Assembly: GCA_949130485.1 (NCBI GenBank)
Contig: OX422195.1
Span: 1,374,566 to 1,438,565 of the forward strand
From: Agelas oroides
Lineage: Eukaryota > Porifera > Demospongiae > Agelasida > Agelasidae
Length of the DNA: 64,000 nt
Reading direction: 5' to 3'
Shown here: positions 1-27,800 of the stretch, piece by piece
Position numbering within the stretch: position 1 is the stretch's first letter
Layout of the letters: each line of letters opens with the position of its first letter
The notes under the pieces: model-generated
The model's input: the letters and a program-made list of their open reading frames with translations, nothing else
Databases searched by the model: none
Told to the model about the DNA's origin: nothing
Position numbers and translations under genes: made by a program

Positions 1-2464
1 GCGGAGAGCCAGGGTTCTTTATCACCTGCTGGAAGAACACACAGTGCAAAAACTCAGGGTGGAGGTCTGGAAAAGAGGCTAAATCTCTGTTCTCCTTCTC
101 CCTCTCCTTACCTGTTGCATTGTCTGAGCCTGGTTTATACCATTGTTCAACATCAACGCTCTTGGTTGCTGAGCAGGCACACCCCCCAGTGGTGAGGACA
201 AACCGGGGACCTGATCGGAATGGTTGAGATCAACAGTAAAAGAATAGCACAAAATGCGTCAACGTGTCACTACATCTGGTGTAGCCTCATTCCTTCCATA
301 CCTATACACTCAGATTCTCGCAGTGACTGCTGCAAGATAAAATCTGGGCGGAGGTCTGGAAAAGAGGAGACATCTTGTGTGTTTTCCTCCTCCCTCTCCT
401 TACCTGTTGCATTGTCTGGGCCTGGTTTACATTCCTGTTCAGTGTCAACACTCCTGGCTGCTGAGCGGGCACACCCCCCAGTGGTGAGGACAAACCGGGG
501 ACCTGACCTGGAATGTTTTTGGCAATAACACCCTGTAAAGTGCCTGGGGTATGGGCAAGGAATTGGGCACCAGGAAGGGCCGCTGTTCCTGGCAACTGCT
601 GGTTTTGCTCTGAGTCCAAAGGATGCTGGATGTTCGAAGAAAGAGTTTGGGAATGCACTGCTTCATTCAAGGGGTTAGGTTGGGGTGGGCCAGCTTGGTC
701 TCCAGGCACAGGTACAGCTGGGTCATCCCCTCCATCCTGCAGGTTGTTGTGTTGATCTGGTCTGTCCTGAGCATCTCCATTGTACTGACTTTCATCCCTT
801 CTGTCCTGGACCTCTTCCTCCTCTCTCTCTGGCCCACGTCCCTCTTCCGATCTTTCTTGTCTGTTGTCCTGATAATTCGCATCAAGCTCATCATTGTCTC
901 GTATTTTGCCAGCGGCCTCCTGCTCCTCGGCAAGACGGCTCTTCATTTCATTCCCTTCCTTGATACTGTGGGCCAACGTTCTGGACGAGTGAGGGTCAAC
1001 GTGTAGACGTGGGGCAACGTTCTGGTCTCCCTGCACATTTATGTTTGTACAAGTCATTAGCATATGGTTTTGTGTGCACGAGGGAAAACAAGAGAAATTG
1101 GATTCATGCCTTACGAACATTATATCATGTGTGTCATCTTGGAAGGTAGAACAGTTTCAAAGCAAGCTCAAATAATAGCCTAGCCATACAATTTCCAAGA
1201 TGCAGAAGTGTGGGAGCAATCGCAATCCCTTTACACTTTGAATGTATGATACTATAGGCTCGTACCCAGGCTCTTGGTGAGTGGGGAGAAAAGAGCTTGG
1301 TATCTACTGTTTGCGCAAACGTGTAATTATCCACTGCTGAACACGTTAGTGGGAAGGGAATGTATGCATCCATGTGCAAGTGATTGATAGAGTAATGTAC
1401 GCTTACAGTACAGTGGAACCTCTCTAATATGGACACCATTGGGACCAAATGTTTAGTGAGGTGTCCTTATTTCAGGGGGAGAATAATATGCATTTATATA
1501 AAGTTGGGACTCAGTCAAGTGTCCAGGTGTCCTTGTTTCAGGGGTGTCCTTTAAGAGAGGTTCCACTGTATATAGCTCAGTAAAAGAACGAAACAACTAC
1601 ACTACAACTAGCACTACGCCGTCCTGATTTGCTATCAGTTCTTGCTAACTACGGTCTATGACAAATGGTAACGCTTTGTATCACACAGACTCACCAGACA
1701 GTAGCTGTATAATGCATCTTTCCCCTAACAAACATCCGAAATGTACTGTCTTGAGACTCATATCAGAAGTACCTGGCGCAGGAGAATGAACGATCGAAAA
1801 CTCCCATCATTGGTCAGAAAATGTGCGGACGACGTAGCAGAACGTTCTGACGTCACAATTGTACGAATATAACACGATAGTTCCCGATTTCCCAAGATTT
1901 CTGGGAAACTAAGCGTATGCACAAACAGTGGATACCAGGCACTTTTTTCTCCCTGCCCACCAAGAGTCTTGGTACAAGGCTAGTGATAATACGACTAAGC
2001 AAAACAGTTAGTGATATATACACACGTTTCTGGTTATCTGGGCTCGTTTCCAAACCACACCATATACCAATAAATCTAGCTGTATTTGCATACTGAGCAA
2101 ATGGACCCACATGGCTAAACCACACCCAATGCACAAACGTATGTGTCTGGGTGCCTGAGACTAACCACTTTATGGGTTAATAAAATTAATGCTTGAGGAC
2201 AGGAGTAATGTGCATATTCTAATCAGAGAGCACCAGAACCCAACTGTCAATCATTCGTACCCCTCTCTTTCCAACTTGAAACGTGCCCTGATAGATGTCT
2301 CCACTCTGGCAAAGCTCGGGATGGACGGTGCACACTCCCTCCTTCACCACCGCCATTACAAGTCCACCTAGAACCAGTAGCAGTAGCAGTTTTGTCACCC
2401 TCCTCCTCCCTCGTAGGAATAATACGTTGTAGAGCGTTCTGGGAAATTGGAGAAGTGCTTTCAT
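1..2464 (-). CDS. Type II single-pass membrane protein with acidic Q/E/D-rich domain, partial at 3' end
   Basis: Proposed coding exons on the minus strand are 2464-2261, 1030-404, 210-112 and one starting near 28 that runs off the window. All junctions are phase 0. The first exon gives a short basic N-terminus and one hydrophobic helix (VTKLLLLLVLGGLVMAVV), the topology of a Golgi type II membrane protein. The 209-residue exon is rich in E, D, Q, N and P (for example EREEEEVQDRRDE), which recalls the acidic lumenal regions of GOLIM4/GOLM1-type proteins, but I see no diagnostic domain and give no symbol. The 99-bp exon at 210-112 is a near-copy of the end of the preceding exon (VPGLSSPLGGVPAQQP in both), so exon duplication has lengthened the tail. 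The first intron's donor is uncertain (GTACGA at 2260, or a weaker GTTGGA upstream). A competing ATG at 2639 in another frame (MAAPRKAEKPEY) could be a uORF or an alternative start. Confidence 0.5.
57..520. repeat. Tandem exon-plus-intron duplication (about 300-bp period)
   Basis: Positions about 57-215 and 357-519 are alignable at roughly 85-90% by eye, including the donor splice site (tacctgttgcat on the + strand) and the coding text for GGVPAQQP. Each copy keeps frame, so the duplication adds 33 residues without disrupting the protein. Confidence 0.75.
1409..1570. mobile_element. Short MITE with TA-flanked terminal inverted repeats (mariner-like)
   Basis: The left end TACAGTGGAACCTCTCTAA at 1409 is mirrored by AGAGAGGTTCCACTGTA ending at 1570. 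The 162-bp length, lack of coding capacity and TA at both outer edges fit a non-autonomous Tc1/mariner-type element; that family assignment is inference. It lies in the first intron of the type II membrane protein gene. Confidence 0.7.
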
Positions 2465-2995
2465 CTTGGTAAGTATTAATGATTCGTTCTTCCTCCTCGT
2501 CTTGAGCTCCACAGATGCCAGCTCTTAGCACAGAAGGAATGTCTACTGTCAGTTCTCTTGCATGGCAACGGAAGACTGGTGTTAATCCACGAAAATATCT
2601 GACATACTCCGGCTTCTCTGCTTTCCTTGGAGCCGCCATTTTGCACGCGGAATGCAATACGTCATCAATTTACACATCCAATGCGCATGCGCAGTAAAGC
2701 GGACTCCAAAGTTCAAAGTTCAACAATTGTAGTGTATGCGCATGCGCAGTAAGCACTCGCAGTAGTTCTCCTTGCATCAGCAGTATACCAGTAAGAACAT
2801 AATTTACATGCTTACTTCAGTGTGAACTCAACCTTTCCTATTTCAGTTGAATACATACAATGTATGTGCATCATTTTTGTGTGTACAATGCATTTAGCTA
2901 CAATGTGCAAGCATTGTTGTGTTCACAAGATATTAGTTGCACAAAATAGTTAAGATCAAGCATACAATTTAGCCACGTACTGCTATACAAAAATC

Positions 2996-3772
2996 ATGCA
3001 AGACCACGTTCCTCTGAGAAGTAGCTACCGAGAGTGGAGCTATGATGCGCTAGCAACGACTACATCACTATCAGATTTTGAGCCAACAGAGACAGAGGAG
3101 AGAAGTGTAAGTGTTGGCTGGCAACCCCATCCAGACAACTACCGGAAATTGTCTCTCATTGCTCTCTGCTGTTGCTGCCCAGTTGGAGTGAAAGCATTCA
3201 GACAATCACTCCAAGTAAGCATGAATTTGGGTGCATAGCTAGCTACCTACATTCATCTACCAGTGGTCTAGTACTCTTGTGTCCACGCCATTTCAAAAGG
3301 GAGTTATTTTAGATTCCAAACAACAAGCAATTTATTAGCTAGACTTTTCATAACATTCATGGGAGAATATTTTGCTAAGGAAATTGTGCAGAAAAAAAAA
3401 AAACTGATGAAACCAAAAATAGATCTTTGGCTCCTACTACTTACTGCGGGCTGTAAATTTGCCTTACTGGCCCACTTCATGTTCATTGATACTCGTTAAC
3501 CATTGAAACATCATGTAGTAAGATAGAGTTGAACTTCATTGTGGGGTGGCTGCACTGCGGTATTCCTCTGGTCCCTTCCTCTGCAGGTGGACAGGTTGTA
3601 CAGAGCAGGGAATATGGAAGGAGCAAGAAACGCATCCAAACGTGCTGAGCACTATTCAGTGATGGCTATGAGGATTGTTTTCCTACTATATGCTTCCTTG
3701 GTTCTCCTCTTTATGGCTGTAGTACTTATTGGGTTCTTTTACGGGATTGACTATATGAGAGGATTGCATTGA
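2996..3772 (+). CDS. CD225 (IFITM/dispanin) family membrane protein, copy A
   Basis: Exons 2996-3214 and 3587-3772 join in phase 0 to give 134 residues. The CD225 signature is clear: HPDNYRKLSLIALCCCCPVG at the first membrane segment, then KAFRQSLQ, VDRLYRAGNMEGARNASKRA, and a second hydrophobic helix (MRIVFLLYASLVLLFMAVV). In the family these are small two-helix proteins whose cysteines next to the membrane are usually palmitoylated. Vertebrate IFITM members restrict virus fusion; others act in synapses or secretion, and this copy's function cannot be told from sequence. The donor is GTAAGC and the acceptor CTCTGCAG. It has the same exon sizes (219 and 186 nt) as copy B directly downstream, so the two are a recent tandem duplicate. 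It lies head-to-head with the gene at 1-2464. Confidence 0.88.
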
Positions 3773-4477
3773 GCTGTGTATCTATTTGTCACTGGTTGTA
3801 GCCACACATAGCTAGGGTAACAACTCATGCAATGCTGTAAAAACCAATAACAATGTTTCTAATACTGGTAAATATTGATCTTCTTAATTAACATGCAGTA
3901 TAGACAACATTCTGAGCATTTCACATACTGGTAGTCACTGAGAGTGTTTTGCGCTGGCGGTGGTTTTGGGTCTGGGACCAAGACTATGCAGTGGGTAACA
4001 TTCTAGTCCACATGTCAGAGGTCAGTGTTGATATGTTGATGTGAATGACACCGTGTATAAATGCACATTGTACAACTCTTTCCTAGTTCTTCTTTGTCCA
4101 CGTTTGTACATTTAGGGAAAATTAAGAATTATCGTTAGCTTTAACCTTGTAGTCATGCACAGTCGGCCAAGGAGAAGAAACCCAACTATACCTGGGTATC
4201 AACTAGTGTCAACCTCAGAAGATATTTGGAGTAGGGGATACAGAAGGAGTTCATTTAGCCTCGTTCCTAGGCTCATTTCCTCTTCCGGGCACGGGAAAGA
4301 GCCAGGGTACAAGGCTAGAGTGCATTGAACTTCAAAGTGCAGACGTTGCCAAAGAAACAGGAAAGGCATGACCACTGAGGCAAAGCCAGATAAGGCTTTA
4401 CTACACTAAATTATCTGGATTCCAGTCTAGCTTCCTGTTGCCAAGCTGGACATGTATGCAGGTGGCTAGCTACCAGT

Positions 4478-5396
<919 letters not shown>

Positions 5397-6317
5397 TGAA
5401 CACAAACCTCATTAATATTTTGCTGTAGCTATATCACCAACTCACAAAGCGTGCTGAATGTGTCTAGCTCAGTACAAACTGAACTCGACTACTTCATGCC
5501 TGTCTGCTTGTATGTGGTCTCCCAGTATACATACTTGTGTTGGTTTCAAGTACACTCTTTGAATGTTGTCTGTGAAAACTGGCCAATTACTTTTGTGAAC
5601 TGCTAATGATTTGTGCAACAATTAACTTTGTTTCAGAGAGATGTGGTTAGTACGTTGATGTTACAGTCTCATTCCTAGGCTCCTGCATAAGAGCCTGAGA
5701 ACAAAGGCACTGGTAGATACTATCAAATTTGTCCACTGTGCAGGACACATTTTGGCCAAAACCAGTCCTCATCATCTGTGCTAGGGTGGCTGGGAGATGG
5801 GGAGTGCTATCTTGTGCAGTGGAGGCAATCAGCTGGCTGGCTGGCCTTATCCATATGTGTGCTCAAAAGGCAGTGTGTAGTTCATGAGCATCAGGTTGCA
5901 CAAGCACACATTGGTAAGTGCTTCTTAGCAAGTAACAGTAAACAGAAGCTTGCCAAGGTTAAGTTCTAGCCCATCAGGGCAATCTTACAGTTACAACTTA
6001 AATTACAACTGCATGGGAACCAATCTTTGAAGTCTTGTGCATACACATTCTTAGCCTTGAATGCATTGTCAGGCAACTTCACTATACACTGGCTCACTGA
6101 ATTCACACCCAAAAGAAAAGGAAGGTTATCAGAAAAATTTGCTTCAGTTATCATTGGAAAGAAAATGAAGAAGTATGAACAACCGCTACTATTTATAGCC
6201 ATGCACGAAGAATACATGTCATTAGAGGCCAAAGGTCCATGAAGATTGCTCCTCCCCCAGCATACAACTATCTTACAAGCATAGAAAATGGCCAGTTGCA
6301 TTTTGCATACTGAACAG
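5397..6317. other. Convergent intergenic region between CD225 copies B and C
   Basis: This holds the 3' ends of two CD225 genes. I see one degraded hairpin element near 5669-5705 and no convincing coding exon. The open frames at 5778 and 6027 have no family resemblance. Confidence 0.5.
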
Positions 6318-7398
6318 TCATGACTCATATTGCAGTGAATAATGAATGACCAGTCCAACTATCACTGCCAGAAGCAGTATCAGTATTCCAATCACACATG
6401 ATAGTATTCCCCAAAACCGTGCACTCCTTGAGGCAGCAACAGCCTTGTCATAATTTCCAGGCTTTAGGCATAATGTCTTCACCTGTGTGTGTGTGTGAGT
6501 GTGTGCATCACAGTGTGTACACACACATCTGCATAGCAACAGTGATAGAAGGTACATGAAAGTATAACCGTGAAACCCTAACCATCTGCATGTGCATGCA
6601 CAGCGACCACAACTTATACACACACACCTTCCAGCTTTTATGGAGGGCAATAATTCCAGTTGGCAGAAACAAGATCAGGGCAAATACTGCTAGCACCAGA
6701 AAGTCTTTCGGCCTGTGCACCTCCTCCAGTGTCTATAAAAGAGTTATATAACAGTGATGATCATGCATCAACCTTTAGATGAATCCTTGATCCCATCATA
6801 GAGTGCAAATTGGGCCTTATGCATGTGTGATTAAAACACTCACAAACTCCTTGAGTGCCATAGATATTGGACTATCACAGTAGCTAGTTGAGTTGATCAC
6901 ACTCATGACTGCATGTACATAATCTGGTAATCTTCTCAGTGCCCAAAGATTACCAGTAAATTTACCAACTACCATGATAGTCCAAGATCTATTGAACACT
7001 CACAACCTGCTACATAAACTGCCAATGCATGCAGACCCCACATTGAGAGATCCCAGTTCATCCCACTATATTTCTTGCAATCATGCTATTCTGCTTTGCA
7101 CAGTGCACAGGTACGTAGCTATACCCCTCATATCTGTCATTCCTCTGGGTCATTTCTCCAGGCTATTTTCTGACGCTGCCATACTAAATGTAAACGGAGT
7201 CAGAAATGTTTGAGTACCAGTAATGCCAGTAGACACCTATTATGCAGAGCAGAGAGTAACATCTACAAACTAGCTATTATGAACATGTACTTGGCTGGGT
7301 TGTTTGACATCTTACCATCTGCTCAAGGCCTTTCTGCTGAAAAGAGGTGCTGAATGCATGCCCATGTTGTTTAAGTGGTACACGGCTGGTGTCGACAT
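6318..7398 (-). CDS. CD225 (IFITM/dispanin) family membrane protein, copy C, inverted
   Basis: Four exons on the minus strand, 7398-7316, 6871-6844 (a 28-nt microexon), 6732-6628 and 6482-6318, join in phase to give 126 residues. The CD225 elements are HRPKDFLVLAVFALILFLPT, GIIALHKSWK, then VKTLCLKPGNYDKAVAASRS and a second helix (GILSCVIGILILLLAVIVGL). It lacks the CCC cluster of A and B and is more divergent. The intron inside the CD225 domain falls at the same phase-0 spot (SWK|VKTL) as in A, B and D. The microexon has good splice signals (GATAG acceptor, GTGAGT donor) and bridges the frame, but needs transcript support. The donor at 6627 opens with GTGTGTGTG and the acceptor at 6483 is preceded by CA repeats. 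Confidence 0.78.
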
Positions 7399-7998
7399 CT
7401 GTGCTGTCCTCCAGCCTCTCCCAAGCTACAAAAAGGGGGTGGGGCTCAGAGGTTCAATTTTTTTGACGGAACTTAAACTCTACGATAAACTATGTTGTAC
7501 CTTTACTGCTCTTAAGCTTTGTGCTACACATGTTTGGACGGTTGTACCCTCAGTCGTTGAAAGTACGGCCCGGAGATGAGCAGCGAAAAATCGATTTTCT
7601 GGTATAGAGTCTCGTTCCCAGACCCACCCAGAAAATCGATTTTTCGAGGGTCTGGTTCCGAGACTGATTACGTTTTAATATACCACCGCACTTGGACCTT
7701 GCCTTGGTCTTTCACATTGTGTTTCAGCTTACTAGCTTTGCAAGAAACTAGCTGCATGCATGGGAATCACACCACACATGCAGCACTTTGCGCAGTAACG
7801 TTTATTGTGCACAGCAATAGACGAAAATTTTAAAGTGGGCGTAGGCCTGGCTTTGCACAAACTCCCGGTGGTATTAAAACAAAATCGTCATCAAAAACCC
7901 GGCACTGTGTTGTTGAACGTCCGAAATCCGGTCTACTCAGGCGCGCGCACTGAAGCGGAGCAGCCCACGGCTGAGGGAATTGAGAATTGAAGTAGAAC
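7399..7998. promoter_or_regulatory. Divergent 5' flank between CD225 copies C and D
   Basis: About 600 bp separate the start codons of two head-to-head CD225 genes, so promoters for both must lie here. A hairpin MITE (7607-7665) sits in the middle. No TATA box is obvious, and I could not identify specific factor sites. Confidence 0.45.
7607..7665. mobile_element. Hairpin MITE of the TAGYCTC family
   Basis: GAGTCTCGTTCCCAGACCCA at the left is mirrored by GGGTCTGGTTCCGAGACT at the right, with AAAATCGATTTTTC in the loop. It lies in the shared flank of CD225 copies C and D. Confidence 0.75.
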
Positions 7999-11477
<3,479 letters not shown>

Positions 11478-13151
11478 GCGAACAAAAGACTTCCGTATGC
11501 AGTATTTCTCAACTGCACCACTCTACAGATTATTTTTGCATCAGGTTGTCCTTAATATTGTTTGTTTCAATTCATAACTCTTTTATACAGTTGTATATGC
11601 CTCAATAATTGATTTTTTTACACCGTCTGGGATGATTTGAACATTGTGAAAATAGCTGTTGTGGTTTGTAACCCCATACAGAATCACAATATGGATGTTT
11701 CTTCCATTGTGAATATTGTGCATGTTTCCCAAACAAGTCACATTTTGTTTATAGCCTCATTCTTACCAAGTTGAGGATATAGTCACGAAGTAAATGAGCC
11801 CCTGAGCAGGTGGTCCCCCGACCCATTTACTCCAGAGCAATTGGTCCCCTGAGCAATATACTTCGGAGTAGCTGTCCTTCTAGGGATCACTTCGGAGTAA
11901 CGGATCCCCCCTTAAAGTAAATGGTCCTCCACTCGACCCTCAAACTAGAGTTTAAACTTCGGTATAGATGTCCCTCAGGCTCAAGTAGAGTCTACACGCC
12001 ATTCACAGGGTTTCATTTTGAAAATTTTTTCAAGAGGGGGCATGAGCAGAGTACACCAAAGTGAGAGGGGGTAAGGAGTGCTTTGTAGAAATACCAATAT
12101 CTAGGGGGGTCTGGGGGCATGCTCCCCTGGGAAATTTCAATTTTTAGGCTTAATTCATAATGGGGCATCTGAGGTCCCTAGTCTTATGTAGGGCAGCTCA
12201 GGTTGATGATGGGATCACCTGGTAACTGTCTGAAAATGATCTTGAGGAGGTTCTTTGTGTGTGGAACAGAAAGAATCGTCATTGAAAATTGACATGGACT
12301 GGATAAATGTGTAATTATGCTGTATGCATTCTATATTAGCTTGTAGTGATGGGAGAGACTTTCAAGGGAGGGCAACTGGCTTTCAATGGGAGGCCAAATG
12401 CCCCCCCACCACACCCCCCCATTGAAACCCTGCATAGTTTAAAACAATGGCTATACAACTTTAATGCTAAATGTTTGAGAAAATTTTACTCTTGTGTGGT
12501 CCAATTATCGAAGCTATCTGGTTGCAGGAAAGTTGAGGCGTGAATGGCACTGCATCTGTGACACAATTTACACAGTAGTTTAGAACACGTTCTCTTTGCT
12601 AGTTGAGACTTCAGTTGGTACAAATGCCAGGTAGAAGACGCATGACGTTGATCACAAGGAGGGGATAATTTACTCTGGCCGGGGGGAGGAGGAACCATTT
12701 ATACTGCAAAGTAGACCATCCCCAGGGACCACCGACTGTGGGGGTCCATTTACTGCGTGACATACCCCTCCATCACTGCCGCACACGTTTTCCAAAACAT
12801 TTCCGGAAACAAACTCTGACCTTGTACCCACCCTTTCCAAAACAGTGAAGCAGGTTGGAGAATTGCACATGTTTGAGGAAGGGGAGGGAGTCTTGAACCA
12901 GAGCCTCAAAAACAAACAAACAAAAAATTGTCTTGTTCCAAGACCGGGGGAGAGGTGGGGAAACTGGAAACGAGGCTACCTTTGGACCAAGAACACAGCT
13001 GATAAATTTGTTGTAATCCTTCTCCATGTCTCCTGAAAGTTCCGGGACTCTCCCCCGGCCTCCTCAAAATACTCTGGCTCTCCGTGCCCAGCCTGCCCCA
13101 CCTGTTCACACATATTATACCAAAATGAATACATTACTGGGAGGTTCAAAG
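11478..13151. other. Intergenic region downstream of CD225-D and of the receptor kinase
   Basis: Two convergent genes end here. A MITE-like unit spans about 12005-12436, with CAGGGTTTCATTTTGAAA at the left and TTGAAACCCTGCAT at the right. It is surrounded by degenerate repeats of the type GGTCCCCTGAGCA and GGTCCATTTACTGC. A hairpin copy is at about 12935-12980. No coding exon is recognised. Confidence 0.5.
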
Positions 13152-24192
<11,041 letters not shown>

Positions 24193-24826
24193 CTCTCTTG
24201 CTCAGTAATCAGCAGTAGTGCATAGATCTGCTAACTCAGGAATTGCTGCAGTCTCGTTCCCAGACCTTGATGCATAGTTTCGTGTCCAGCCACGAATTGA
24301 AAATTGGTAATCTAGACATGCAGTAAGTGTGTTCACTAATGCACATAAAAATCATCAAATCTTGCCAATCAGTTCATCATCTATACTGGGATGACCACGC
24401 ACCAAGTTAGCCTAGCTTGTGTTAGCCTGGTACCTAGCACCCACAAAAAATGAGGCTAGGGTTGTGCACGTATGAGTGAAGCATACACTCTGCAGATGCT
24501 TTGTCTGTTACTAAGTTACCAAGTCTCCGGAGAATGTAATCTGATGTGCAACGCACAACCAGTACTTTATAGCTACTCAGTCTCTAACAAATTCCTGCAG
24601 TAGCATTTAGCCCCACTCCCAGCAACACTATCACCCTGTTTTAATATCACTGTGGTTTGTAACAACTGTTCCAACACACATCATCTGCTACTAGCTAGTT
24701 GCACTGCAGATGAATATATTCACAGTTGAATAGGGCTGGGATATTGATTGATTTTGCATTTTAATAGCTATCTACTTTACATATTATGCAGTGTTGTGAC
24801 AGTTTCAATTGTTCCATTATTGGCAT

Positions 24827-27800
24827 TCATATGACATAGTCATAACATTCATCAGTTCCAGGAGACACCTGCTCATATGCTACATTCTGTGTTGCAGGAA
24901 TAGTATCTCCTGCAGTCATATAAGCTATGTTCTCTGTGGTTGTAATCTCTGCAGTGTTTGTGGCATAGGCATCATTTGTGTTCATTTCAAAGTGTTCAAG
25001 TTTAACTTCATTGGGAGCAGATGTATGCAGCTCTGTTGAACCTGTGTGTGAGAGAGTGTAACTGTGAGAGACAGTGAAATAGTGGTGATCATTTAGCCTC
25101 ATTTCCAGGCCTTCACCACCTCCAGTATTTGATTGGTTGTGGTGAAGTCCTGGGACTGAGGCTAGTGATCCTTTTAGACCTCCTTACCAAACTACATATC
25201 AAGTCCACTACAATTACACCTCAAGATGCAACAAAAATGATTCACATAATGAAAGAACGAATGATGCAATTATGACATAATGAAGCATACACCAATACAC
25301 AGACGAGAGGAAGCAATGGGCATCCAATCTGAATGCATATGTGTTAATGCTATTTGTGTACCTGTCCCATGAATAAAAGTCTCATTCACCAACAAGCCTG
25401 GGAATGTGGTGCTAATAATTGGCAGAAATCCTTTTAATGGTGTCAGCATGTCCTAAGTCTAGCAGTTTACTTTAACAGTTGACACTACAGTATGTCTTTC
25501 ACAATCCTGAGGTCACTAAGCTAAACTGTAGGTAGGTTCTGTGACCATGAGCATCTTGGGGTTCAGTTTTGATTTGGTTATTTATGTAGGTGAAGTAACT
25601 ACATCTAACATGAATTGACTGAATCCTGCCTGGTTCAAATAAACAGCTGCATTATAGGTAAGTACAGTGAGTGACTTTGACTATGGACTCTAACCCTTTC
25701 AGAGAGGTGATCACCCATCCCACTCTGGTATACATGAGCCTATTAGTCAATGCCAGGAATGTAAAGTTGAAAGTGTTTTGACCACTAACAGGGGTCAGTG
25801 GTAACAGAAAGGCTCAGCACATTTCTGAGTTTCCAGAAACATAAAACAGGGAGACAAAGGCATGGCACCAATATACTAGACAAGCATAACACTTTACCTT
25901 TGTATTCATGAGCTGCATCCACTTGTTTTCTGGCGATCCTCCATCTTAAAATCAGGATGATGACCACTACAGTACACACTAACATCAGTAGTACTAGTGT
26001 TGATGGTATAACAGTGCTGATGATGATAATGGTAGACACTGAACCTGGGTGGGGAAGTGGGGTAGACGCAGAGGGTCTTGTGTTGCTTCCAACTGGAGCC
26101 AATGTTCCTGAAATACAGGTTGCAGTAACTGTTAGTATGAGAGAGAAAGGTGGAAGTATGATGGATGTAGGGTACCTTGGTTAGAAATTGGGATAGATGC
26201 AGAGGGTCCGCTGCTTCCAACTGGAGTCACTGTTCCTGAAATACAGGTTGCAGTAACTGTTAGTATGAGAGAGAAAGGTGGAAGTACGACGGATGTAGGG
26301 TACCTTGGTTAGAAATTGGGGTAGATGCAGAGGGTCCGCTGCTTCCAACTGGAGTCACTGTTCCTGAAATATTTGGCAGTATATAGTTAGTACAAGGGAC
26401 AATGGTGGAGGTATGGTGGATGTAGGATACCTGGGTAGGGAAGTGGAGTAGATGTAGGATGGCCAGTGCTGCTTCCAACTGGAGTCATTGTACCTAAAGT
26501 GAAGATGGCGGGTAGGAAATGGGAGTTGGAAGGTAAACAAGGTTACGTTGTAAACATGTGGTATATCGTTATGTGCATGTTATGTTATGTAATGTTGTGT
26601 CACGTACTGCATGTATGTTTTACACGTGAGAACATGTGACATTGTATAAATAACCGCTGTTGTGCATGTACATTCTTTGTAGGGAAGTGATAGAGCTTAG
26701 AGAAAGGACTATGTGTAGTGCTGCTTCCAACTGAAACAGAGGTTGATAAGGAAGGTGGTTACATCTACATATATAACTCACCCTCTGGTTCAAAGGAAAC
26801 TGTAACCAGAGGAAGCACATTATTTGTTTGAGAACCAGCGACCATGAAGGAGTCCTGTGGTGTAGGTGCAGCAGTGTACCAATTGACATAGTTGGAATTT
26901 TCCAAAAACAAGAGATGGAGACGACTATTGGCAGAAGATGGTTGGTGGATCCCTAACACATCACCAGCCACAACTTGCAGGGGAGGGTCCAGGACATACT
27001 CAAACACATTCAAGTAGGCAGTTTGAGCTGGTTCCATGTTTCTTGTATTACCAACTTTCACATATGTATCAGTTGTGTTCTCTCGCCACACTTGCAGTTC
27101 AGGGTATTGTGGGGCAGATGCACTGTATTGTGCAGCAAATGTCCACCTCACCACAGATCCATTTCTTGTGAATGTTGTGTTGGGAATGATCAGTTGCCGG
27201 TCATACATGTACATGAAGTTCCTAACCCCTTCTCCGGTAGCATACACATCTACAGCTATCCTAACTGCCTCATCATTAAGAAAGCCCTGCACACACTGGG
27301 GAGAAGCTAAAAGGAGTAAAACATCATGTCAGTAGCAAAGCTGAAATAGTATAGATATAGAGCACATCTCAAAGAACAGAAGTTTATGAGCAACACTGAG
27401 AAGGTGGCTCATAAACTCTTGACTTACTCAGACATGTCAACCCTCACAGATTTTCCGTGAGTCTCACGAAATTAATGTACGTTTCATGGTCTCATAGATA
27501 CACACGCTAAACTCACGGAAATATAGTTAAACACAAGCGCAGCTCCATAACTCAGGCTCTGGCTTTGTTTTGTTGTAAAAAAACAACATACAATCGGTAA
27601 CAAAAAAGCTTGAAACATGGTCATAATTTGCCGAGACGCTGTTCCTGACCACTGAAAACGACAAAATTTTCCATATTCTATGTGGAAATTTATCAAAAAA
27701 ACTAACCTCCTTTGCCTCCATAGTCTAAAATTTTAGTAGTATTTCAGCCCAAACATATACAAGCTAGCTAGCTATGGTATCAGAATTGACGTGAGTGCAT

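Noticed and set aside
2247-2657. MAAPRKAEKPEY frame as the main product of the left-edge gene
   Set aside because: It has a good start context but overlaps, in another frame, the exon with the membrane helix whose phase fits the downstream exons. It may be a uORF; unresolved.
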